Source: Periconia sp. R9002 (lineage: Eukaryota > Ascomycota > Dothideomycetes > Pleosporales > Periconiaceae). From it: 64,000 nucleotides of DNA. The notes beneath the pieces are model-generated. The model was not told where the DNA came from. It saw only the letters and a program-made list of their open reading frames with translations, and ran no database searches. The translations under genes and the position numbers were made by a program. Below, piece by piece: positions 31,042-42,404 of the stretch. The stretch spans positions 243,356-307,355 of the forward strand of contig JAMAHW010000042.1 in the NCBI GenBank assembly GCA_023627715.1, read 5' to 3'. Numbering within the stretch: position 1 is the stretch's first letter; each line of letters starts with the position of its first letter.

Positions 31042-33694
31042 GGTGATGTTCGAATAGACGATGTGGAGAAAGGCTTGATCTGAAAGTATAAGACAAGACG
31101 AGAAATGGGAAGAAGCTTTCAGCCACGAGTGCTTGGAAATGGCTTGGTGACCTCCTCCAGTGGTGAAGATGATTGATATTTATATCCAGATCGTACGCCT
31201 CTTCAGGCTCGACACTGTAACCCTGTCGAGGCTGGACAATTGTAGATACTAAACGAGCCTTCCCTTACTCCGTGGGATACGAAAACTCGCCTTCGCCCGT
31301 CACCCTTGAGGCCTCCAAAATGCAGAATAACAATAGAACACGAAAGGATCATTGCTGTGCTATACCCCGGGTACAGTGTCGTCTATTGTCGAGATACCAT
31401 GTATCGTGGCGTTTTGAGACGCGGATATCGTGCGATAACCTCCCTATTCCAGTCTTCCATCGGCTTTGTACTAGTCATAGAGGTGTTTTTTGATACGCCA
31501 CCAAGCTATATTTGAAGTTATGTTCGAGGAATCGCTCTGGCTTTTCCGGTGCCCAGATTGCTCCATACATGCAAGAGTCACGACTAGCCACACTGACTTC
31601 GTATAAGGTGTGTTGGAGTTTGACTAAATGTTCAATAATTGTCCTTCAGTGGTCGGATACTCCGCTGGATCCAGCTCGCCTCCAAACACTCAATAGTGGC
31701 CTCGTCGAACACATACAGGGTCTAGGCGTTCTGGGAAGCTGATGCCAGACTGGGTGAACGGAAATAAGCACTAGGTGTGAATAGAGTGCTTCTGGTCACT
31801 CTTTGCGACGCGACTTCTGCACAATGATTACTGAATCCAGCGTGAAGGGCGAATGAACAGCATCGTGTTCGTCTGTTTGCACCATGCATATCCTGACTAA
31901 TATGAAAATGACCACGACATGCGCGAGGCTTTCCGTGCTACTGCAGACAAATTCCCCTAATGACGATCCGGATGAGCTGATCCGTTGATGCAAAGTGACA
32001 TTAGTACACCACGTGGAGTCATAAAGTCCATTCCAGATCGTATTTTGGCCAATGTATGCAAGCTATACGAAAAAAAGCTTACCACCTAACAAGCATCATG
32101 TGGAAGCTAGGCAACGAAGTGTCGAAGCTTTTCAAGAGCAGCCTTCCGATATTGTGGCTTCTACAATCACCGTGTCATTGACCTGCAGCTGGGCTCCTGT
32201 AAATCCTCGGACATCACATTCAGTGGCAGTGATTTTGCGGAAGAAGCAAAGTGACATGGCCCTGACGCGGGTCTCGACCTCGTAAATAGCTTTTTTTCGC
32301 TTATGTACGATCCTGAAGCTGTGGCTTGAGCTTAGTATCTGGATTTGGTAGACGCGTAGCCGAGCCTCATTCTACGCTATTATTGACGGCACGGCTGGTG
32401 TTCGTCAAGAAATCATCACATATGGATCATGTGGTCACAACGCCGTTGTGTGCGAAGGAGGAACATCAGTCCAGATGTAAGATGAATCTTGACTTTTTTT
32501 AAATCCCGCGGAATTATCTTACAGCTATGGAGATCTTGCTTCTGCATACGTATCGTATCCAATCGTTCGGGTTACGATCTCACAACATGATGCTTCATGC
32601 CGGTAGTTAGCTTGCTGGGAAAGCCACTCAAGTTTTGAAGTCGATATCAGGTGAGGATGCAAGTCGAGATGCGTGTCGTGATGTGAGACTTGTATCGTAT
32701 CCATAGCCTTAGCGAAGCATAGGCAAAATCTCGTAATAATGACCTGCAGGACGAACACGCTGTCGCATGTGCATTTGGGGGCCTGGGCGGCAGGTTTCTG
32801 ATTTTAGAAACTCTTAGGGAAGTGTACACCAATCGACGTCCCAAGCACACATGCCATTGCCTCCTAGACCTGGTCTTACAGGAGCCTGGCTCTTGGGAAC
32901 CAAATCTTGGGTTCGACACGATGGCTTGATCGTAGTCTAAACAACACGTCTCCGCGTACTCTCACATGTGCCAAGCATGCCAAGCATGCCAAGGTGTAAG
33001 GTATGAGCAGAAAGCTGGTCGCCAGCTGAAGAAGCTTCGATCTGCCTTAGCTGAATTGGGAGATAAGCTAATTCCGGGCACTGCAAACTTGCCACTACCA
33101 AAGATCTGGATCCTCTGTTTTTTGTCCGGTCTACATTTTTGGACAAAATAAGCGAATAGAAATGTTTACAGTAGCTCCTGGATCGATTTGGGTAGGCAGG
33201 TTCTCCAAAGACAGTGCTGGGCGCATTGGAAGAGAAAATAGCTAACTAGTCTCACAATGAGCGAAGCTCGTTTACGTGCAACAACTTTGACTGTCCGGTA
33301 AGAAGCAATACAGCATCTACTGAAATCGTTTCTCAGCATGATTGGATTTTAGGGGTATACAAACACATGCATGCTTCGTACTGAACTAATTAAGAATGCT
33401 TTGACATTGTTTTAAGAGATTTTTAATAGACAAATAATTGTCTAATATAGGCTTCCTTTAATACCTGAAAACAAGGATTTGATGTCTTAGATGAAATTCC
33501 AAAGACATCTACTGCGCCTTCGATTACAAAACAAATGGATTGGGCTTGGGAAGCTGCTATGTACATGTTTACTGAGGAGGAGATTGCTACTTACGTACAA
33601 CTCTCTGGAACGGAGACTGTCAAGAGCGTGAATCTCCTACATTCCCTTAATTCAATACAAAAAATAGGCCCTTTACCAATGACCTACTCTCCAG
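31042..33694. other. Intergenic region between the multicopper oxidase and MTP18 genes
   Basis: About 2.65 kb with the oxidase promoter at the left and the MTP18 3' end at the right. Several short open frames, none recognised. AT content rises from about 33.2 kb. A frame at 33535-33630 (MDWAWEAAMYMFTEEEIATY) looks mildly coding-like but is isolated; it might be a gene remnant. Confidence 0.45.
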
Positions 33695-34781
33695 TTACAA
33701 CTCTCTCTCATTGCTTCCTCGCACATGACTTTCTGCCTTCCGCAACTCTTTCTGTCCAGTCACCGGACGCCCTTCTACAGCCTCTGGACCTCCAAAGAAT
33801 TTGAATATGTTATAAAAACACCATTCCGTTGCATGTTCAACTGGCTCATCGAAAATGTACGGCAAGAACGGAACAGCGGTAATGCCGAGCTGCATATCAC
33901 ATTAGCATAGGTGTAAAAATAATGATAATGGACGCAAATCCACTTACACCAATGGGACCCCAAGTTCTGAGCGTTTTGTTTTTCACATCTTTCATCGCAC
34001 GTCCGGAGTATTTCACGATGCTGTGGATAAGTAGAGCAGGCAGACCCATAGACGCGATCGATTGAAACACAGCTCGCTGGGCCATGACTGCCCGATAGTC
34101 CTCTATTGCAGGTACCTTTCCAGCAACGACCTCTCCACCCGTCAACGGATTGTCTGACTTTGTATTCGATGTCTTTACTCCCTCTGTAGACTTTAATGCA
34201 TCCTTCAGTTCCTTAATCTGGTCCTTTACGGAACCTTCTTCAGAAAGCTTATATTCCGGGTGGATTACGCGTTGATTTCGGAGGTAGGCCTTCCATCCCT
34301 CGTGAGCTACGTCACCCGCTAGATAGGCCCACGATATTCCGTAGGCGCTGCGCACAATATATGGATGGGCTACTGGCCTGAATGATTCCCCTATGTCCGA
34401 TGAGTATGCCACCTAATTTGGTGAGCTGGGAGCATATTTGTCATCAAGCAGGCTTGCATACGTATCGGTGAGCCGAAAGCATAATTGTTCTCAAACGGCT
34501 TGCATAGGCGGCGTATCGAACGTTTGTATCTACAGAATCCTGCCCACTAATAATCGTCAGTCGAGGTGGTTGCGCGGATTTCGGGAATGGGACACAGCTC
34601 ATATGAAGACATACCTTCCCTCGTACATGACCTCCCACATCTTTTCCTCATTGTCGAGTGTATCTTGCAGCTCCTTGGGCAGCTTTTTCCTCGGTGGAGG
34701 TGTAGAGAAGTCAGGTCGTGTGCCGTCGCGTTCGCGCTTTACCCCATCGACCTCTTCAATCCGTTTGTCATCTTTCGCCAT
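33695..34781 (-). CDS. MTP18/MTFP1-like mitochondrial fission process protein
   Basis: Four exons: 34781-34615, 34546-34462, 34412-33948 and 33889-33695; 303 residues. After splicing the protein reads NVRYAAYASRLRTIML, HRYVAYSSDIGESFRPVAHP and later GPIGLGITAVPFLPYIFDEPVEHATEW, the paired blocks typical of the MTP18 family in the mitochondrial inner membrane. Hydrophobic stretches at the RSAYGISWAYLAGDV and SIASMGLPALLIHSIV regions suggest three to four membrane segments. Between them is a fungal insert rich in Lys and Glu. Family role: maintenance of mitochondrial shape and division. All introns are GT-AG (51-68 bases). The gene is divergent from the HET-domain gene. Confidence 0.88.
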
Positions 34782-36135
34782 GATGCAGCCCTCTACCACT
34801 TCACTCTTATCTTTTGCGGCGTATACGAAGCGCAAAAGGAGGCGCGCAGGGACTAAACTGTATTAATTGTGTGGATGTAGTTAACGGAGGGTGAGCTCCA
34901 GATGATTCGGAACAGGAACATCCCAACGTCACCTGTGGCGCAGTGCCAGGACGTGGCTGGTGCATCGGTACCATCAAATGCAGCGACAACCCTCAACATC
35001 ACCCTATCTGAGAAATAATTTCCCGGTATAAACGTAATATTTTCCACTTCGAGATATATGGTGATTATCTATTCACCTTATCATAGACGTCATCATATAC
35101 ATATTGTCCCCAGCTGTCTGCTCACAGGTGACTATTGAAAGCCAGTCATACATGTGTAATTAATCTTACATCCAGCTCATCTGCACGAGATATTGCGAGT
35201 ATTTGGGAAAAGAGTGAGTAGGCGTGGTATATCTACAGTACCAACTAATATAACAATATGCTGAACTGATTCTGTTCTATTTAAGAGACCTTGACATCTT
35301 ATATGCTAGCCCTTGGGAGGATCATTTCTCGGTAAATGGGTTATTTACTTCCAGCTATAGTTGGGGTGGCTATGAATGGATACCTTGTCAGTTAAAAACG
35401 CAATCTGGCATGCAATGGATATAATAATTCCAGGGCTCTGTCTATAACGATTGCAGCGGCTGCTGGTCAGAGAGGAAATTTGTATGCCCTGCTGGGGAAA
35501 AAATGGGAGATGGGAGAACATTCTATATCTATATGTCATAAGTATATTTACTTGGGTTTGCGGTGAAAACGCGATTCCTCCCTCTTAATTATTCCAATAC
35601 TCAATTGAGAAAAATTCTCTGCCCCCTGCAGTGATTATTGATGGTATCTCGGAATCGCTCTTCACAATACGATTATTACTAAATCCAAGCCCTAGGTTGC
35701 GGGACACACAGTGTGGCAAGACAAGATAGGGGTACTTAGAGATTGTCTGTCTTCTATCAGCTGAGTGTCCTTATAGGTTTTACAAAAAAATTATAATGCG
35801 TTCTTAAGGTGCCTTATATGTAATTTAGTTCCTATAGAGGAATAGCGACTGGCTATTTCTGCCTAAGGTGGCTTCGTATTGATTCTTTCAGCTCTAGGCG
35901 CTTGCGAGGTGTGGCGGGTACTGCCTGCATTGCGCTGGGAACTCTAAGCTGGCTGCTTTCGCTTACGCCCTTCACCAATGTCTTTATCATCGTACAGTAC
36001 TACATTGTGGATTCTATAGTCTTGGGCTTTATTTCCTCGAACTCAACCGCGTTCGATACCCTTCCAGAAACCAGTATTGCTAGTCCTTTTACCTTGTTGC
36101 AACACGCACACGGACGATCCTCAGTGGAAGAGAAG
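34782..36135. other. AT-rich intergenic region upstream of MTP18 and HET genes
   Basis: About 1.35 kb between outward-facing starts; markedly AT-rich, especially 35.0-35.9 kb. No gene is recognised. The HET frame stays open back to 35902 and includes a hydrophobic stretch (ACIALGTLSWLLSLTPFTNV), so the true start could be upstream of 36136. Confidence 0.45.
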
Positions 36136-38364
36136 ATGGAACGTCAGAAAAAAGGGCCTCCTTGCGGCCCCTCTGATTTGAAGACAGACAGCGACAGAGC
36201 TGGCAACCTACGAACAAGTACCAAGCTCTGCGAAAATTGCCAGCAAGTCTTCGCGAGGTGGCCGTACTCACTGGTCGGTCAAGAAGAGATAAAGTTCGAT
36301 CACCAAGAAAGCACATATACGCTGGATAAATCTGCGAACGATGGCTGCGGAGTTTGTGCGCAACTATTACTAGGCTTTGAGGAAATCGAGTCATGGTGGG
36401 ATCACTCCGACTATGTTGATCCCCACGATATCGAGAAGTCTGATTTCCATGCGCACAATGATAGTGAAGACGAGAAGGAACCTTTCAAAGACCAAAGTCT
36501 TTCTGATGGGCTTGTTGATGCCAAAGGCTTCGTGGTTCAAGATAATCAGGCTAACATTTTAAGCTTTGGTGAGAAAACATCAACGCAGGGGCTATCTAAC
36601 AAAATCGCCATTGATGAAGAAAAGCCCTCTGCAGGCGTTCCTTATCCGTCACGTGGAATACTGAGTCTTCGGCGTTGGGGGGACAGTACGAAGTTCGAGC
36701 TTACTTTGTCCGTCCCTTATACCAAAGGTTTTGGGGACCCCGAAGACGACGAATGGAGTGAAATCGAGTGGATCTGTGTGGTATATAAGAGTTTTGTAGC
36801 ACCGGCAAAGGAGCAAGGTAAGCCTATTCATATCCCTGTACAGGAGACATCTAACGGCGGCCCCCAGCTTTGTGCTACGACTCTCCAGATGCAGCAATAA
36901 ATACTGTGGATGCGTTACCACTATGCAAAGGTTGGCTCAACGTGTGCCTCAGGTGGCACAAAAATTGTAGACCTCCCGAACCACACAAGCTTCCAACGCG
37001 GCTCATTAACATCAGTGGCAATGAACCGCACATTTGCCTGGGTAAAAAACTCGCAAAGAATACTCCATATGCCACTTTGAGTCATTGTTGGGGCTCTCTG
37101 CGCTTTTTGGCCCTAACCAAGAACAACTATGACTCACTACGACTTCATATTCCGATTGATATGCTTACAAAAACATTCCGAGATGCCATTTACGTCGCCA
37201 AGTATCTTGGATTTCAGTACTTGTGGGTCGACTCGCTTTGCATCATTCAAGATGACGAAAAGGATTGGAATCGAGAATCAGCTTTGATGGCTACTGTTTA
37301 TGGATGTTCTACTTTAAACCTGGGCGCTTCTAGTGCTGAAGATGGACGTATGGGTCTCTTTTACCATCGAAAACAAACTTGGAGATGTCAGATTATGCTC
37401 GAATCTGACGGTAAGATAAATTTATATGACTGTTATCCAGGACGGTCATTGAATCCCCCCGAGTACCTTTGCATGATCGGGGCTGGGTAGTCCAGGAACG
37501 GTTCATGTCTCCTAGAATGCTGCATTTCTATCGTGAGCAGATCTTCTGGGATTGCCATGAGCGGCCGGCTTGCGAGACTTTCCCCGAAGGATATCCCCTG
37601 AATGCTTTATCCTACGTCTTCAAAAAAAGGGTGGGGTGAAAGCTGAGAACTGGCCGTCAATAGTTCGGGAATATTCGGCCAGTCGCTTAAGTCGAGACAG
37701 TGACAAGCTTATCGCGCTTGGCGGGCTTGCTCAGGTCATCCAAGCTCAAACTAATGATGAATATCTTGCTGGAATGTGGCGATCAACCTTAGAGACGGAC
37801 CTTCTCTGGTTCGTGCTTAATACACACCGACGTCTACAACCTTATCGAGCTCCAACTTGGTCCTGGGTTTCAATAGAGGGTTCTATTGCATTCCCTAGCA
37901 GTGGAGATTTCAGGCCAGAAATGGATCGCTACATTAGCGTTGTCAGTGTTCAAGTTGATCATCTTACTTTCAACGTTTTCGGTGAGGTTACGAGCGCAAT
38001 CCTACGGTTGGAATGCGACTTTCTTTGTCCTGTGATTCTTCTTCGCAGGTCGAATCATAAAAAGATTTTGATTGGGCAGAAAGAATACGCAGTGGTCATT
38101 TGGTCCGACTGTTCTGAAATATACAAGGACAAAAAGGTATTCTTCCTTCCTATACTTCAGAATAGGGGCTTGATATTACGACGCACACAGTATCAAAACA
38201 AAAGTTACCAGAGGGTAGGATATTGCTACAACGATTTTTTCTGCGACGAGGCGGCATTCATATCAGCTTTCAAAACGCCAGACAACCAAGCAAAGACTGC
38301 AGACTTCTCCGATGTCAAAACCTATGGGAACGGCACGATACATCGTTTTATCGATATGGTATAA
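36136..38364 (+). pseudogene. HET-domain protein gene with an apparent frameshift
   Basis: Exons 36136-36817, 36868-37410 and 37464 onward. Intron 1 (50 bases, GTAAGC...CCCCAG) and intron 2 (53 bases, GTAAGA...CCGAG) resolve two frame changes cleanly. HET marks follow in order: KLCENCQQVF near the start, YATLSHCWG, LGFQYLWVDSLCIIQDDEKDW, RGWVVQERFMSPRMLHFY, and, after the break, APTWSWVSIEG. After FPEGYPLNALSYVFKK the frame hits a stop at 37637-37639, while the conserved C-terminal part continues one frame over to 38364 (ENWPSIVREYSASRLS onward). The break falls at an A7 run (37622-37628); one more A would restore the frame. It could be a true pseudogene, a truncated allele or a sequencing slip. 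HET proteins trigger vegetative-incompatibility cell death. Confidence 0.8.
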
Positions 38365-38928
38365 TCCCCGCGTAAATTCCAGAGGAGGGAGTCGGTCGTG
38401 GAGGAAAGCGGACTATATCTTTCTCAGTCTTGAAGGGGAAAGGCAGTGGCATTTAGCAGTATGATGGTAGCTATCACAGCCACAAATAGCTCAAGTACCT
38501 TTATTTAATGATTTACGGCTTTATATTCTTTCTATATTGTAATATAGGTCATTACGTTTCACTTGAGAAGTGTTTTATCTTTGGGTTGAATTAACAGAAC
38601 TGAGAAAACATATTATTTCAGTAATGCAGCAGTTGGAAATACGATGAGAAATGGTAGAAAGACGTGGTGTAGCTTAATTTTGGCAAGAAGAACGCGTTGC
38701 GTTGCGTGTATGTTATGTAATTACCAACAAGTAAATCTTTCAATCATAATCTAAGCAGCGTATTGATAACGTATTGGATTAAGAAACCGAGAACTTTGTT
38801 CATAAAAGACTATGCAGCAGACTCTAAACCATGTTTCTCCTTCGCTTTAGCTGCTAGAAAATGATTATGCTAGTCACTTAATGGTGTCAGATTAGACAAC
38901 AGGGATCGTGCCTGTATCAGCCTTTTTC
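38365..38928. other. AT-rich intergenic region after the HET gene
   Basis: About 560 bases, AT-rich; no gene or structured element recognised. Confidence 0.4.
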
Positions 38929-39216
38929 ATGTTCGTAGCCGGCATGTCTAACCAGAATACCTATTTGGGACCGAAGGTCTTGAACGGTGCCGCAAACATA
39001 GTAATGGATATAATCCTCGACGAGGCATACATAGACTATACTGTTTTTGAAAATCCTATTACCCATTTCGACCCGCGGGCAGCGAAATTTCCAAGGGTAG
39101 AATTGACGAAGGATCTCTACTTCGTCGGCATGCCGCCCGATGTCAATGGGGGTGAATACATGAGAATTGAGGTTATAAACGTAATTAGAAAACTCTCGAC
39201 GGGGCTTAGGATTTAA
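38929..39216 (+). CDS. Hypothetical small protein
   Basis: Open frame of 95 residues from the ATG at 38929 (MFVAGMSNQNTYLGPKVLNG...). The composition is mixed and plausible for a real protein (GAANIVMDIILDEAYIDYTV, then LTKDLYFVGMPPDVNGGEYM), and the frame stays open upstream to 38908. I recognise no family. It could be the last exon of a longer gene, since an AG acceptor (ACAACAG) lies at 38896-38902. It sits among decayed genes, so a remnant is equally possible. Confidence 0.3.
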   Translation: MFVAGMSNQNTYLGPKVLNGAANIVMDIILDEAYIDYTVFENPITHFDPRAAKFPRVELTKDLYFVGMPPDVNGGEYMRIEVINVIRKLSTGLRI

Positions 39217-39855
39217 TAAAACATGGATATTCGACTATGACTAGAAAAATACACAGGAGAAAGGCTGGGAGGATCTCTCATTATTGAAATACGTCCATGC
39301 TATGGTTGTATACAAAAACGAGAAGAGCACGCCTCCTCACCTCGCTCATTATCAAGATCCAATTCCATCACATTCTTGACTTCATGAATTCATACGTGGT
39401 GCAAAAACCAAGCGTACGACAGTGCATTTCTATCTGCTGGAGCGCTGAATCTCCTCCATCCTCTTATTACTGGGCTGAGATACTTCATGGGACAGGAGCG
39501 TTGCTACTGATATAGCATCTTATCAATCCTGTGAATCTACAAATGCCCTTGTTGCTTAATTTCGCTGCAGATTGATTATTAGTGATTATCGTAGTGTTAG
39601 ACCGACAATTTTGATGTACATACATCTTTTGTGGCCGATTTATGAACCATGACCATTATCAACCTGCCGCGAGATTGAAAAAGGTCTAGCAACGGCCCTG
39701 GCGGAGGATGAAAGACACGCAACAGTGCCGAGGGAGACTGAATTTGCTTCACTCCTACATATGAGGATTCGTACCTTTTCTGCGAAATCTTATGTTGTCC
39801 CTGCTATCTCCACTACGGTGTTCGGCTAGCCTGACCGAGGCTGAGATGGAGGAAC
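39217..39855. other. Intergenic region before the RING-finger gene
   Basis: About 640 bases, AT-rich, without recognised features. Confidence 0.4.
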
Positions 39856-40433
39856 TTACGCAAACGGGTCATAATCACACGCCGTGTCCTTGCAGCAAGA
39901 AAATAAATGTTTTCTACAAAATGGACATTGGTTAGACTGCTCGGTCCACTGTTGTATACACTTCAGCCCAAGGACATGGCCGCATCGCAGTTGTACCGGT
40001 ATCTCTCCCTTAGGTTGGCGATTGTGGAGCGATGGTTTTAGGTATGATGGTTTGTAAGATTGACAGCAGATATTACATGCTTTCTCTTCCACTTCTCGAA
40101 TTTTCAACATTTTGATGCCTCGGCTTAGGAAGTGGTTTCGGTTACGAAAAGGCGACATTTGGTGGTTTTGAAGAAGAAAATCCAATAACCGAAACTTTGG
40201 TAGAACGCTTAATAGGTCAGCCCGGGCTATGGTAAGTTTATCATGGGGGTAAATATTCACAGTGTTGGATTGAACAAAGCAAAATAAAGGACACAATACA
40301 ATGTTGACTAACAAAGAAACCTACCCGCTGCTTTGACGGGAATTATTCTTGTCTCAGGTATTTCTAGCTACGAGTTGATTGCGCGTACGTGCATAAGGGC
40401 CGCTGGAGATTGTATGTCCTCGTCTATGCTCAT
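39856..40433 (-). pseudogene. RING-finger protein with an interrupted N-terminus
   Basis: The C-terminal exon (to 39856) has a clear RING: CNICC, then LRCGHVLGLKCIQQW, then CPFCRKH, with the C-x2-C...C-x-H...C...C-x2-C ligand order. A plausible upstream exon starts at ATG 40433 (MSIDEDIQSPAALMHVRAIN) and reaches 40325. A 98-base intron (40324-40227, GTAGGT...CATAG) would join it in frame to RADLLSVLPKFRLLDFLL. That exon carries a single in-frame TAG at 40368-40370, so either the gene is broken or translation begins at the internal ATG 40158, giving a RING protein of about 100 residues. Family role: E3 ubiquitin ligase adaptor; substrate unknown. It lies 47 bases after the MOSC gene stop. Confidence 0.55.
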
Positions 40434-40480
40434 TACATGCCTCAAATCCGCTAATCGTTCCAACAAGTACGCGAATGTAA

Positions 40481-41889
40481 TTATTTTAAGAAGAAATGCT
40501 CGCCTCTCTCTTGGACTTCGACTGTGTCTCCAACCTGGATCTCGCCCCCTTCAATTGGTGTAACCTGCATGCCTAAGCAAGCACTCTTACTGCCACCGTC
40601 AATGACCCTGTATTTTAGCAGGGTACTGCCCGGTTCATTGCGGTCTGTTGTGCCAGTCTCAGGGTCAACATTCGGTAGTTTGCAGCGGGTTGTGCGGCAT
40701 GAGATGTGAAGCAAGCTTTTGCCTATGCGTGCTTTTTTCCAATCGTCTTCGTCAAAAGCGGGTGGGCCGGTGATTAGGACGTTGGGTCGAAACCGAAGGG
40801 CAGATAGGCGTGATACGGATGAATTGGACGGGAGGCGGGACGCAACGTCGTGAATTGAAGCAAGATTCATGATGTGCATCGGATACTACGAATCTGTCAG
40901 TCTCTCGCCTAACAAAGGGAATGAAGTTGAAGAAGTTTGAATCATACAGAATCTGGCATGCCAATAATAGTTTGGAATCCTACGTCTTTCTTCTTTGGCG
41001 CACATTTGTAGACCTCTCTATACTTTTCCTCATCGATTCGAAACAAAGTCAGAGGATTTGTAACACCCAATGTATATTTCAACTGAGCCATAATCTCATC
41101 TGGGATCTCGCATCCCATATTGAGCGCAGTAGGGTAGTCTTTCCAAATCCCCATTTTCTCCTTGCTGTACCGCTTGCTCCTGATCCGCTCTTGATTTGGA
41201 CTGAAAGGCAATCTAAATTCTACCATAGGCTCGCTTTTCCATTCCAATTTTGCTGCGAGTATCTTTCCAATGTTTTTGAGACCTTGGATGCTGAAGTCGG
41301 TGTCTGGGGTGAAGGGGAATCGTACAACCACGCAACCCTCGCTCTTGACCCATTCCCCATCTTTATCGTAGCCCGGCATGGAAGGATCTGGAATCCATAC
41401 TTCGGTTTCTACTTTTGCGAGACGGGGAAATGTCCGCTGAGATATGAATTTCCATTCGCTAGTCACTTCCCCTTGTAGGGTGGGTAAACTGGTACTGTAC
41501 TGAGCGAGGGTGAACTGGCGGTCGTAGCGTAGACCGGTAGTGATCACTTCAGTCTTTTCCAATTCTACGGGGCCACATGATTTGATAGGATATATGAACA
41601 AAGCCTTGACAGTCCACGGTTTCGTGGTGGAGGTGCCATTATCAGAAGAGTATTTACGGGAAAACTGATCATATAGGTTGGTGCGACCTCGAAGCCCAAT
41701 CTTGCGACATCCAGCAGGTGCAGCGGGAGGCACTTGTTGCTGGGAAAGTGCCAGGATATAGGCGGAGAGAAAAGGTAGAAGTAGAGCGAGAAAGGTCAAG
41801 GTAAGGTTGAGTGGGGTAGCATTGATGCCTACATCAACCCAAGCCTTTTGGATGGAGGTAACCAATTCGTCTATGACATTAGATGCCAT
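40481..41889 (-). CDS. MOSC-domain protein, mARC-like molybdenum enzyme
   Basis: Two exons: 41889-40948 and 40885-40481, 62-base intron (GTATGA...CGTAG, giving MPDS-YPMHIMN); 448 residues. An N-terminal membrane anchor (residues 29-48, LTLTFLALLLPFLSAYILAL) is followed by the MOSC N-terminal barrel (ALFIYPIKSCGPVELEKTEV, TGLRYDRQFTLAQ) and the MOSC domain (RFRPNVLITG, FDEDDWKKARIG). The segment RCKLPNVDPETG matches the place where mARC proteins keep the molybdenum-binding Cys. Family role: reduction of N-hydroxylated compounds with a cytochrome b5 partner, on the outer mitochondrial membrane. Fungal members carry the same architecture. It is divergent from the Rad55-like gene. Confidence 0.88.
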
Positions 41890-42404
41890 AGCATTCCGAC
41901 GCTTGAACCGAAGGGAGCAGAGGTGTAGATTTGGGTGCTCCTATATGAGTTTCCTCTAAAATGACACTGCACTCTTAAGGAAAGAGACCGATGTCTTTGT
42001 GTGTGACTGGTAAGCTCCACTTGCCTATATGTCAGCGGCTGGGGCGCTTATGATGTGTTTTTAACAACTTCACCAAGGTTAGCGTATGTTGTCAGCGTGG
42101 AATCCACTGCAATGATGGGATCGATTCTCACGAGAAATTCTATGTAGTTGATGAGTCGAATTATTCGTAGGGGTTGTTGCGAGTCATGACACTACCCCCA
42201 CTCGCTAGTCATCCGTCATGAGCTCAGTGGATGACAACCACCACACGTCTAACGCGCATCTCAGCTCCCTCAACTTCACTCTTACCACAACAATGGCCGG
42301 TCAAGACGCGTCTATCTACACGACGTGCTCTTTATACGTATGTGAGGTCACAGGAACCTACTAGGACCCACTCCACAACTGTTTCCTCTGTTACACACAA
42401 AGGA
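41890..42404. promoter_or_regulatory. Divergent promoter between the MOSC and Rad55-like genes
   Basis: About 515 bases between outward-facing starts. An open frame continues upstream of the Rad55-like start (to 42231) without conserved content. Confidence 0.45.

Noticed and set aside
33535..33804. 89-residue plus-strand open frame near MTP18
   Set aside because: Overlaps the last MTP18 exon in part and matches nothing; at most a remnant.
37440..37490. Stop in the HET gene near 37488, at first read as a second frameshift in a C-run
   Set aside because: A 53-base GT-AG intron (37411-37463) joins the frames and gives a normal HET sequence, so no mutation is needed.
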